This document shows positions 6,277-12,357 of a stretch of 17,136 bases of DNA, piece after piece. The translations under genes and the position numbers were made by a program. Below the pieces are notes generated by a model. That model was not told the DNA's origin and ran no database searches. It saw nothing but the letters and a program-made list of their open reading frames with translations. Each line of letters opens with the position of its first letter. Position 1 is the first letter of the stretch. Location: NCBI GenBank assembly GCA_036509315.1, contig DATCFU010000029.1:1-17136 (forward strand), in the 5' to 3' direction. The DNA comes from PALSA-607 sp036509315. GTDB taxonomy: Bacteria > Actinomycetota > Actinomycetes > Acidothermales > Acidothermaceae.

Positions 6277-6931
6277 GAACTTCGCGAGGGAACTAAGCGC
6301 GCTCCTCAATGGCACGGTCTGCGGGGGAGTACAACTGACGGCCGTCTACACCGATACGCCCCCCCGTGTGGTTGTCGGCTACGGCATCGCGAAACGCGAG
6401 CAGGACCAGGTCATGGGCGTTCCGTTAGCCATTGGTCGCCGCAGGCCCCGCGTCTACCTCGGTGCGCTATACCGTCTGTCCGCGGACGCCGAGGGACAGC
6501 ATCCGATGGTCGAGTCGTCGTTCATGGGGTTGTTCGCCGACTCTGAGCTTGAGCACCCGCTGTTCCATTACGACTATGAAAGGAACAAGGGCGACGCATA
6601 CCCAGAAGCGCATCTGCAGGTGTGCGCCGGAAGCTCGGTGTGGAGCGAGATGTCGAAGTCCTTGTCTGCGCACCCCAATCGGGAGTTTGAACGGCTTCAC
6701 CTACCGGTCGGTGGGCGCCGATTCCGTCCAAGCCTGGAGGACCTGATCGAGTTCGCGGTCGTTGAGGGCCTGGCGACCGGCCGGGTGGGTTGGGAAAAGC
6801 GCGTCGCGGAGGGGCGTGAGGGGTTTCATAACCGCCAGCTTCGTGCGGCAATCCGGCGGAATCCCGACATCGCGATCGCGGCGCTCAAAGAGCAGGGGAA
6901 CTGGCCCGCAACGCCCGCGGCCTCCGACTAG
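6245..6931 (+). CDS. hypothetical protein, second gene of the two-gene cargo unit
   Basis: A 228-residue soluble protein from GTG 6245 inside the previous gene. It opens with a helix (LAAEARNFARELSALLNG), then alternating strands (VQLTAVYTDTPPRVVVGYGI, RPRVYLGALYRL), then a His/Trp-containing middle (HPLFHYDYERNKGD, AHLQVCAGSSVW). The motif LPVGGRRFRPSLEDLIEFAV is followed by a helical Arg-rich end. The His in AHLQV, the GGRRFRP block and the acidic LEDLIEF helix look like conserved cores. I recall similar uncharacterised actinobacterial proteins paired with a small upstream partner but cannot assign a fold. It may be the effector of the pair. No known nuclease, protease or NTPase motif is visible. 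Confidence 0.8.
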   Translation: MSQFSLAAEARNFARELSALLNGTVCGGVQLTAVYTDTPPRVVVGYGIAKREQDQVMGVPLAIGRRRPRVYLGALYRLSADAEGQHPMVESSFMGLFADSELEHPLFHYDYERNKGDAYPEAHLQVCAGSSVWSEMSKSLSAHPNREFERLHLPVGGRRFRPSLEDLIEFAVVEGLATGRVGWEKRVAEGREGFHNRQLRAAIRRNPDIAIAALKEQGNWPATPAASD

Positions 6932-7058
6932 CTGTCCGATGCCTTCCACCGCGCCCGCACGCGCGCAGCCATCACCCGGCACATCACCCGCCAGTCCACT
7001 GCCCCGCCGCCGTACCTGCGCACCTGGTCCTCGGTCGGTGCACCGCACAGGCATGGGG

Positions 7059-7087
7059 GGCCCCACGGGGGCGTCAGGCCGGGCGCC
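7059..7087. repeat. cargo-flanking repeat, right copy
   Basis: This is the second copy of the sequence at 5141-5170, one substitution and one gap apart. The left arm of the hairpin seen in the first copy is missing here, so this copy looks like a truncated version. It still contains its own short GC hairpin (GCCCCACGGGGGC). It sits 50 bases before the next gene. Confidence 0.65.
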
Positions 7088-7137
7088 CACGCTGCTCCTA
7101 TCGTGTGACCACCACAACCACCGACAGGAGTTCCATT

Positions 7138-7347
7138 ATGGGCCGTCACATCCTGCATCACGGCAATGGCGAGACCGTCGAGTTCACTGACGATCGGGCC
7201 TATGTGAAGTTCGGAGCCGACGTCGTCAAAGCGCTCAAGAGCGAGGGCAAGCACCCGTGGGCCACTGTCACCGGCTCAGACGGAAGCGAGCGGAGCATCC
7301 TCATCGTCGCCGGTGGCCCGATCTGGACCGAAAGCTTCGCGGATTAG
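7138..7347 (+). CDS. 69-residue hypothetical protein
   Basis: ATG 7138 is preceded by AGGAG at 8 bases, and TATCGT (7099-7104) could be its -10 box. A GTG start at 7105 without a ribosome site is less likely. The protein is small, polar and probably a strand-rich fold: HILHHGNGETVEFTDDRAYV, then DVVKALKSEGKHPWATVTG, and a strand, SILIVAGG. No known domain. Its last 72 bases overlap antisense with the end of the leftward gene at 7276-7482. Confidence 0.65.
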   Translation: MGRHILHHGNGETVEFTDDRAYVKFGADVVKALKSEGKHPWATVTGSDGSERSILIVAGGPIWTESFAD

Positions 7348-7482
7348 CTCGGGGTCGCTAACGAACGTCATCGACAGGTCGCCGGTCCACGGGCGCAGGT
7401 CGTCGTTCTCGACGACCTGCGCCCCACCCCTAACGAACGTCATCGACAGGTCGCCCTCATGATGAATTGCTTCTCTCGTCAC
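7276..7482 (-). CDS. 68-residue protein with duplicated GDLSMTFV peptide
   Basis: It starts at GTG 7482, overlapping the preceding gene's TGA by four bases, with GGAGG five bases upstream; both support translation. The peptide GDLSMTFV occurs at residues 10-17 and again at 34-41, encoded by a perfect 26-bp DNA repeat. The spacer (VENDDLRPW region) is encoded by a 15-bp inverted repeat. The C-terminus is acidic (ATGDDEDAPLASV). It is the last gene of the long leftward operon and overlaps the end of the rightward gene 7138-7347. No family recognised. It could be a scaffold, an inhibitor or a processed peptide; nothing nearby decides. Confidence 0.6.
   Translation of the reverse strand: MTREAIHHEGDLSMTFVRGGAQVVENDDLRPWTGDLSMTFVSDPELIREAFGPDRATGDDEDAPLASV
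7358..7455. repeat. 26-bp direct repeats around a 15-bp perfect hairpin
   Basis: The two 26-bp copies lie at 7358-7383 and 7430-7455 (sharing CGAACGTCATCGACAGGTCG). Between them, GGGCGCAGGTCGTCG (7391-7405) and its exact complement (7410-7424) form a stem with loop TTCT. It is placed between convergent operons, so it can serve as a two-way terminator, yet it is also protein-coding on the minus strand. Confidence 0.85.
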
Positions 7483-8006
7483 GACTTCCTCCTAGTGGTT
7501 GTGCGCGGGTCGGCCACGGGCAGTCCGTCGCCGATGGCTCGGAGCCGTTCGCGTGCCGAGGGGCGCCCGTCACGTGGCTTAGGTGGCGGCGGGACCTCGC
7601 CGAGCGGCTCGCCCGGCTCGATCTTCCACTGCCCGTCGGCGCCGACGTGCCCGCTCTCGGTGAAGTACTGCATGTCGGTCCCCACGTCGTCGCCGTTCCA
7701 GCGGCGATGCGGCGGCTGATCGGCATGGAGGATCACCCAGTTCGGTGACGCGTACAGCCCTACGCCGATCTCGACCGCCCACCTGGGGTAGAGCGGCTCT
7801 AGGAAGTCTCGCCACGCCTCGACGTCGGCGAACTCCTCCGACGGGTGGATGGCAGCACTAGCCGCCGATCTGCTGTAGAGGGCAGCATGCGCACCGCGCT
7901 CGACACGTAGCACCCGATGCGCCTCAGCACGACGAACCAGCACCTCATGCTCGTCGACCGGCGCGCGGGCCGCACGACGAGCCACCAGCTCCGGGCGCGC
8001 GGTCAC
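7479..8006 (-). CDS. hypothetical protein downstream of the candidate small terminase
   Basis: A 175-residue protein starting at GTG 8006, a four-base overlap with the preceding stop. The N-terminal 50 residues are Arg/Ala-rich helix (RRAEAHRVLRVERGAHAALY). The middle is aromatic and ordered: FADVEAWRDFLEPLYPRWAV, then YASPNWVILHADQPPHRRWN. The tail is Pro/Arg-rich and probably disordered (EVPPPPKPRDGRPSARERL). I recognise no domain. Linkage to the terminase gene and the Arg-rich ends would suit a packaging or DNA-end function, or interference with helper packaging; this is speculation. Confidence 0.7.
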   Translation of the reverse strand: MTARPELVARRAARAPVDEHEVLVRRAEAHRVLRVERGAHAALYSRSAASAAIHPSEEFADVEAWRDFLEPLYPRWAVEIGVGLYASPNWVILHADQPPHRRWNGDDVGTDMQYFTESGHVGADGQWKIEPGEPLGEVPPPPKPRDGRPSARERLRAIGDGLPVADPRTTTRRKS

Positions 8007-8359
8007 GGCGACACCTCCCAGCCAAGCCGAGCACGACCGGCAGGCGTGAGTCCGAGCGCGGCGAGTAGCCGATCGACCGATGCCAGATCAGCGGAGTTGC
8101 CCTTGCCCGCGTAGACCTTGGTGAGCAGCACGACGAGCACGGCGGTCGGGACGAGCTGCGCATCCGACCATTGCGTCGACTCGCCCGTCGACCACAAGTC
8201 GCTCCAGGCCTCACGCTCAGCGGCTGTGAACTCGACCCCGGCCGGCGGCGGCGGGGTGTCGAGGTCATTCGTGTGCGGGAGCACCACCTGTTGCCGGCGG
8301 ACGCCGCCACGATGCGCGCGGCTGCCCGGCTTGGACAGATCGCGAGGCGGTCCGGCCAT
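8003..8359 (-). CDS. candidate phage terminase small subunit
   Basis: A 118-residue protein from ATG 8359 (GAGGG just upstream). A basic N-terminus (SKPGSRAHRGGVRRQQ) is followed by PPPPAGVEFTAAEREAWSDL, a helical core (QLVPTAVLVVLLTKVYAG, LASVDRLLAAL) and the ending LGLTPAGRARLGWEVSP. The last motif, 'LGLTPxxRxRLGW', and the basic start are characteristic of actinophage small terminases of the P27-like group. A small terminase recognises the packaging start and hands DNA to the large subunit. No large terminase follows, so it would have to work with a helper phage's enzyme, as in satellites. A GC-rich palindromic gap lies directly before it. Identification is by motif only. Confidence 0.6.
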   Translation of the reverse strand: MAGPPRDLSKPGSRAHRGGVRRQQVVLPHTNDLDTPPPPAGVEFTAAEREAWSDLWSTGESTQWSDAQLVPTAVLVVLLTKVYAGKGNSADLASVDRLLAALGLTPAGRARLGWEVSP

Positions 8360-8484
8360 CTTCCCTCACTCTCCGTAATCGATTCCTATCTGGTTTGACC
8401 AGTTGCCCCCGGAGCGGGCTCCCCCGCGGTCCCCGAGGTAGGCGTGATCGGGGGGTACCCCCCCACCCCCATGGTGACGCTCGG
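8360..8484. other. GC-tract palindromic gap before the terminase gene, cos/pac candidate
   Basis: This 125-base gap interrupts an otherwise packed operon. It holds GGGGGGTACCCCCC (8450-8463, perfect 14-bp palindrome), a following run of C, and GGAGC-GG-GCTCC (8411-8422) in a C/G-rich setting. In many cos phages the cut site lies just before the small terminase gene. The position and symmetry make this a candidate packaging site. A terminator for the operon is the alternative. Confidence 0.4.
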
Positions 8485-8811
8485 TCACGACTCCGCCCAG
8501 GTGTCCGGCGGCGCCAGGATCTCAGCCAGTCGTAGCGGGTTGAGTGAAAGATCAGCGTCGATGGTGTATGCAATGGCCGCGTCGAGGTAGGCCACCCGGT
8601 CGACCAGGACGACGGCGTGCGTCGCGGTGACGACGACGTGGACGGGCGCGGTGTCGTTGACTGGGATGTACCAGGTGGACGGCGCGCTGATCGCTACTGG
8701 CCACGCTGTCACCGGGGTCGTCAGGTCGGGGTCGCTGTAGACGAGGTCCGCGCCGGTGATGACGACTGAGACGGGAATCGTGGTGTTGACGGTGAGCGGC
8801 GTTGCGGTCAC
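8485..8811 (-). CDS. small beta-rich protein after the tail-like gene
   Basis: A 108-residue protein from GTG 8811, with AGGAGA 6 bases upstream. Thr/Val-rich alternating sequence (PLTVNTTIPVSVVITGADLV, HVVVTATHAVVLVDRVAYLD) predicts a small beta sandwich. It ends in a helical stretch (LSLNPLRLAEIL). Proteins of this kind often follow tail or fibre genes in actinophages as structural, decoration or fibre-assembly proteins. No signal peptide or enzyme motif is visible. It lies 55 bases after the tail-like gene, the first break in the chain of overlapping genes, and before the cos-like gap. Confidence 0.72.
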   Translation of the reverse strand: MTATPLTVNTTIPVSVVITGADLVYSDPDLTTPVTAWPVAISAPSTWYIPVNDTAPVHVVVTATHAVVLVDRVAYLDAAIAYTIDADLSLNPLRLAEILAPPDTWAES

Positions 8812-8866
8812 GGTGCGTCTCCTAAGTGTGCCGGGTGGCGACGAGCGCGGCTGGTTCGGCCGGCCC

Positions 8867-10573
8867 TCATGCCGGTGACCACACTGAGGCGGCAGTCACG
8901 GTGTCGACAGCGGTGCGTGCGACCGCCCGGTACTGGTAGGCGGTCCTACTCGCGCAGCGGTAGTCCGAGTACGCGGCGTCGACTGGGAGGCCGGCGGCGA
9001 TGCGGATGCCGTCGGTGCCGTCATTCCACAGCCGCCTGTGCACGTCGGCCGCAGTGACGCCGGGGATACCTGTGGACGCGAGGAACGCTGTCGTCGTGCC
9101 GAGGTGCACGTCGACCTCGTCGATGTAATGCAGCTCGGACGCGCCACCCGTCGATTTCACGGTCACGGTCAACTGCACCTTGGCGCCGGTCGGCGACGAC
9201 AGGGGGGTGAGCGTGACCGGCGTCCATCCCGATGTCGTATCGTTCGCAAAGTTGAACGTGCCGCCGAGCGAGTTGAGTGCCGCGTCGTAGTTCCACCACT
9301 GCAACTGCACCGACCGGCCAGTCGCGCCGGCACGTGCCCGTATCGCCGCCGCGTACTGCGTCGCCGCCGACACTGGGATCATGCCTGTCTGCGCGACCAT
9401 GTCACCTGCAGCTACGCTCGCCATCCGCATCGAATGGGTGCCGTCCAATGCCTGCGTCGTTGACTGCGTGACCACGCAGTTAGTGACCGCGACCCATGTC
9501 CCGAGACCGCCTTCGAAGGATGCCGTGTCGACGTCGAGGATGTTGTTCGGTGTGTGCGTCGCGACGACTGTGATCGACCCATCGGAAGTGTTTGGTGTGC
9601 ATAGCACTGTCGGCGTGTTCGGTGGGGTCGGAACGACAGCCGTGAACGAGCCCGATGTTGCGTAAGGCCCGACCTGTCCGGCCTTGTCGTAGGTGCGGAC
9701 ACGCCATTCCCACGTACCGGCGGTCAGCGTGCCAGCCGCGACGTCGTCATAGTTCGAGCCGTAGTAGTAACTGCCAGAATCGCCGATCGGCCATGTCGAG
9801 CCGCCGTCGGAGGAGAAGCTGAGGTCGAATCCGAACTGCGCGCCGTCACCGTCATCCGCGTCATGCGAGACCCACGAGAAGCGGTTGACGACGGTGGGGT
9901 CAATCGTTGTCACGGTACCCAGCGTGGGCGCGGACGGCGCAATGTCCTCGACGAGGTCGTAGATTATGCCGCGCGCGTCGTCGCTCGCCGACAAGGTTGC
10001 AGTAAATGCGGAAGAACTGCCACCCGTCGCCGTCGCGAACGCGACAAGTTGGCCGTTCGCATCTTGCAGTTCGGTAATAGAGACGCCAGTGAGAGAACTC
10101 AGCGCCTCCGCCGACCACGTCGTCGTCGTGGTCGCCGCCTGCGCGAAGGCTAGGCCAATGCGGCGCGTAGACGCCGAAGGGTTTGTGAAATAGGCATGTC
10201 CAACGTCAGCGAAGGAGGTACTACCTGCGGCACTACCGAAGTCGGCGTGTGTGTAAAAATACGTGCCCGAGGTGGCGACACCGGAGAGGGCGACCATGAC
10301 GCCGTGCCATGTCCCACTTGGAACGGTGACGGCCAGCGTCCCTGATTCAGTCCCGTCCGAGACCTTGTGAAATGCCACAAACCCGATACCGCTCACACCC
10401 TCAGCGCCGTCATTGGTCCATCCGGCCGGCGTGGGTCCCCATGAAGCCACCGTGTTCGATGACACGAAACAGACCAGCACGTTCCCGGCGACGAACCCGG
10501 CCGGATATGGGACCGCGATCGACGTGCCCGTGGCGTTCGCCTGCGCACCGGTGGCAACAACCGCTGCGGACAT
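8867..10573 (-). CDS. phage tail/fibre-like protein with FN3 and carbohydrate-binding-type domains
   Basis: A 568-residue protein starting at ATG 10573, one base overlapping the previous stop (TAATG); longer starts run into that gene's frame. Residues 1-215 resemble the beta-sandwich unit of actinophage minor tail proteins (FVAGNVLVCFVSSNTV, TPAGWTNDG, VMVALSGV). Residues about 216-320 form a fibronectin type III-like domain (APSAPTLGTVTTIDP, WEWRVRTYDKAGQVGP). Residues about 340-490 look like a jelly-roll carbohydrate-binding module (ASFEGGLGTWVAV, GTHSMRMASVAAGDM, LHYIDEVDVHLG). The remainder is a second FN3-like strand set. Such proteins sit at tail tips and bind cell-surface glycans. No tape measure, tube or baseplate genes accompany it. 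It could be incorporated into helper tails, or be a leftover of a reduced prophage. Confidence 0.8.
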   Translation of the reverse strand: MSAAVVATGAQANATGTSIAVPYPAGFVAGNVLVCFVSSNTVASWGPTPAGWTNDGAEGVSGIGFVAFHKVSDGTESGTLAVTVPSGTWHGVMVALSGVATSGTYFYTHADFGSAAGSTSFADVGHAYFTNPSASTRRIGLAFAQAATTTTTWSAEALSSLTGVSITELQDANGQLVAFATATGGSSSAFTATLSASDDARGIIYDLVEDIAPSAPTLGTVTTIDPTVVNRFSWVSHDADDGDGAQFGFDLSFSSDGGSTWPIGDSGSYYYGSNYDDVAAGTLTAGTWEWRVRTYDKAGQVGPYATSGSFTAVVPTPPNTPTVLCTPNTSDGSITVVATHTPNNILDVDTASFEGGLGTWVAVTNCVVTQSTTQALDGTHSMRMASVAAGDMVAQTGMIPVSAATQYAAAIRARAGATGRSVQLQWWNYDAALNSLGGTFNFANDTTSGWTPVTLTPLSSPTGAKVQLTVTVKSTGGASELHYIDEVDVHLGTTTAFLASTGIPGVTAADVHRRLWNDGTDGIRIAAGLPVDAAYSDYRCASRTAYQYRAVARTAVDTVTAASVWSPA

Positions 10574-11430
10574 TAGTAAGTCATCGGTGGGTAGTGGACA
10601 GCACCCTGATATTCGATGCCGCCGCCGTTGTTGAGCGTGCTCGGCACCCGCGTGTTGGCGGCCGGGCGCCATGCCCGCAAGTCGGCCCACACTTGCTCGA
10701 GCAGATGGCCGAGCAGCACGCCCAGGACCGGCAGGCCCTCACGCGGATGCGCGAGCGTGCGGTACAAGGCGACGAGCGCTTGAGTGTCTGGCGTCGCGTC
10801 GGCAATCACGTCGTCGACCTCGGCGGCGAGCGCGGTTAGGTACAAGTCGAAGCCCCGCGAGGTGAGGTAGTCCGCCGGCCAATCACTAACCGCAAACAAC
10901 CATGCAGCGAGCGCGTCGCCCTGATCGAGGGCGCGGCGCAGCAAGAGCTTGATCCGGTCGACGGTGGCCTGTTCGCCGGCGATGGTGTCGAGGACCATCT
11001 TCGCGTCACTCTTAATGCCGGCGAGGCGTGCTTCCTGCACGGCGTCCTGCGGTTCCGGGCGGGCCGGGTACACCGCGGCGCGCACCGTCTCAAGCATCGA
11101 CTCGGCGGCGTCGTCGACTGCCGCGATCGCGGTCTTGATCGACACCCATCCGACGTCGGACAGTGTTTGGATCCGCCGCTCGCGCGCATCGGGTGTGAGG
11201 TCGGCGTCGGTCGTTACATTGAGAATGTTCTGCCGCAGGGTCGCCATGGTTTCGTCGATCGCTGCGAGCTGGTCGGGCACCGGGTGCCAGGTGTTGCGGA
11301 CCTTGGCCAGCGACGGCCCGTCTGCACTGCGGTCTTGGCGGTAGGTCGCCAGCGCACCGTTGACAACATCGACGAGCGCAGCGGTCTGCCGGTCGTACAC
11401 GGTCAACATCGGGTTTGCGTCGTAGCTCAT
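10573..11430 (-). CDS. helix-rich hypothetical protein preceding the tail-like gene
   Basis: A 285-residue protein from ATG 11430, four-base overlap with the upstream HTH gene and one-base overlap with the tail-like gene downstream. The sequence is almost wholly helical (QLAAIDETMATLRQNILNV, DVGWVSIKTAIAAVDDAAES, VDRIKLLLRRALDQGDAL, LVALYRTLAHP). It ends with a Pro/Gly-rich tail (NNGGGIEYQGAVHYPPMTY). There are no Cys pairs, membrane segments or catalytic motifs. Its position before the tail protein and its helical build suggest a structural, scaffold or tail-assembly function, or a remodeller of helper particles. I do not recognise a family. Confidence 0.78.
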   Translation of the reverse strand: MSYDANPMLTVYDRQTAALVDVVNGALATYRQDRSADGPSLAKVRNTWHPVPDQLAAIDETMATLRQNILNVTTDADLTPDARERRIQTLSDVGWVSIKTAIAAVDDAAESMLETVRAAVYPARPEPQDAVQEARLAGIKSDAKMVLDTIAGEQATVDRIKLLLRRALDQGDALAAWLFAVSDWPADYLTSRGFDLYLTALAAEVDDVIADATPDTQALVALYRTLAHPREGLPVLGVLLGHLLEQVWADLRAWRPAANTRVPSTLNNGGGIEYQGAVHYPPMTY

Positions 11431-11858
11431 GGTTGCCCCTTCATCGCGATGACCTCGGCGAGGTCGATTACCCAGTCTCGGCCGACCTTGCGAGCGGTCT
11501 GTAGGCCTCCCGTTGCTGCGAGCCGCCGAACAGTTCGGACGGAGACTCCGAGTAGTTCGGCGGCGCGCGCTGCGCTCACGTTTCTAGATTCTTCCTGCTG
11601 CGCAAGGCTTTCTGCTCGCCCATGTCCGCTAGCGGCCACACCTGAGCGTGAAGTCGACGCAAACCGATACGCAGAATGTCCGCTAGCGGACGACTCGAAG
11701 GCCGCGGCGCTCGCCTCGACCTCGGCGCTGGCTTGATCGAACGGCGTCGTTGTGCGATGCGCACCCAGAGCGCGGACGCGAGCAACCTCACGACGAACAC
11801 CCTCACGCAGTAGGTAGCACTGCTCATCAGTCAGGAAGACGCCGGCCGGCACCAACAT
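11427..11858 (-). CDS. HTH_17 (excisionase-type) DNA-binding protein with long N-terminal arm
   Basis: A 143-residue protein from ATG 11858, overlapping the hidden 51-residue gene by one base (TGATG). Residues 93-138 are a MerR-like winged-helix unit: VSAARAAELLGVSVRTVRRL, then KVGRDWVIDLAEV, as in excisionase and AlpA-type proteins. Residues 1-35 form a charged helix (TDEQCYLLREGVRREVARVR) and 40-92 a Ser/Ala-rich linker. Two copies of a CGCTAGCG-centred palindrome lie inside the linker-coding DNA and may be sites for this or another regulator. A second HTH_17 protein is encoded at the operon head, so one may direct excision and the other replication or late-gene control. Confidence 0.8.
   Translation of the reverse strand: MLVPAGVFLTDEQCYLLREGVRREVARVRALGAHRTTTPFDQASAEVEASAAAFESSASGHSAYRFASTSRSGVAASGHGRAESLAQQEESRNVSAARAAELLGVSVRTVRRLAATGGLQTARKVGRDWVIDLAEVIAMKGQP
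11622..11691. repeat. two CCGCTAGCGG palindromes 54 bases apart
   Basis: ATGTCCGCTAGCGG at 11622-11635 and ATGTCCGCTAGCGGAC at 11676-11691 share a palindromic core; in the second, GTCCGCTAGCGGAC is perfectly symmetric over 14 bases. The same CGCTAGCG core recurs as TCGCTAGCGA at 14744-14753, just upstream of the gene at 14503-14730. Protein-binding sites are likely but unproven; they are read as ASGH peptide repeats in the HTH protein's linker. Confidence 0.55.
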
Positions 11859-12013
11859 CAGGTGCGCTTCCGAGCCGGCTTAGCTCGGCGACGCATCGAC
11901 GAGCGCCGCCGTCGTTGTCCGCGTGCGCGAGCTTTGTGCGTCGGCCATTTGTCGCCGCCGCGCGCGGAACCTTCGCCGTCCGCGAGGGTCAGCTCGGTGT
12001 CGTCAGTTGTCAT
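11858..12013 (-). CDS. 51-residue Arg-rich protein, hidden between coupled genes
   Basis: ATG 12013 overlaps the nuclease gene's TGA (ATGA) and its own TGA overlaps the next ATG (TGATG), so it exactly fills the only gap in the chain. The translation starts MTTDDTELTLADGEGSARGG, then KWPTHKARARGQRRRRSS, and ends KPARKRT. An acidic N-terminus followed by a strongly basic, disordered C-terminal half fits a small nucleic-acid-binding or nuclease-associated protein. No family can be assigned at this length. The coupling at both ends is the main support. Confidence 0.68.
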   Translation of the reverse strand: MTTDDTELTLADGEGSARGGDKWPTHKARARGQRRRRSSMRRRAKPARKRT

Positions 12014-12357
12014 GAGCCCGCCACCGTTCGCATGGGATCCCGTGCCAGGACCCGTTGAACCCGCGCCCAGTCGCTAGGCCGCCACAGATGAACCTCGACG
12101 CCGGGAACCGCTGAGAGTTCGCTGAGCCAGGCGAGCTGCGCCGGTGTGACGCGGCCGGTCTCGCTCTTGAGTTCGGCGACGATCAGTCGGCCGCTTCGCG
12201 TCATGGTGAGATCCGGAAACCCTGCGCCATCGGCCTCGACTGCGGTTCGCCATCCGGTCACGGTTCGTGACGGCCTGAAGTGCGCGACGCGCCAACCGCA
12301 AAGCGCAGCGAGGTCGAGGACGCGACGCTGCCACATCGACTCCGTTAGGCCGGTCAC
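12010..12357 (-). CDS. VRR-NUC domain nuclease
   Basis: A 115-residue protein. I chose GTG 12357 because it overlaps the previous stop as GTGA, as elsewhere in the operon; ATG at residue 8 or an ATG at 12387 are alternatives. The VRR-NUC core is clear: residue 10 begins QRRVLDLAALCGWRVAHFRP, then GFPDLTM (Asp49), IVAELKSETGRVTPAQLAWL (Glu62, Lys64, Gln74) and VEVHLWRPSDW. This PD-(D/E)XK-type fold is found in structure-specific nucleases and resolvase-like phage proteins. It lies just after the replicative ATPase gene, so processing of replication or recombination intermediates is the likely job. Confidence 0.85.
   Translation of the reverse strand: MTGLTESMWQRRVLDLAALCGWRVAHFRPSRTVTGWRTAVEADGAGFPDLTMTRSGRLIVAELKSETGRVTPAQLAWLSELSAVPGVEVHLWRPSDWARVQRVLARDPMRTVAGS

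Noticed and set aside
7358..7455. CRISPR array
   Set aside because: Only two repeat copies, with the spacer itself a perfect hairpin, and no cas genes.
7276..7482. Precursor of a ribosomally made modified peptide, because of the repeated GDLSMTFV
   Set aside because: No maturation enzyme, leader-cleaving protease or exporter is encoded nearby, and the repeat is explained at DNA level.
9038..9463. Rightward open frame opposite the tail-like gene
   Set aside because: Arg-rich antisense translation with no start signal; the minus-strand protein has recognisable domains.
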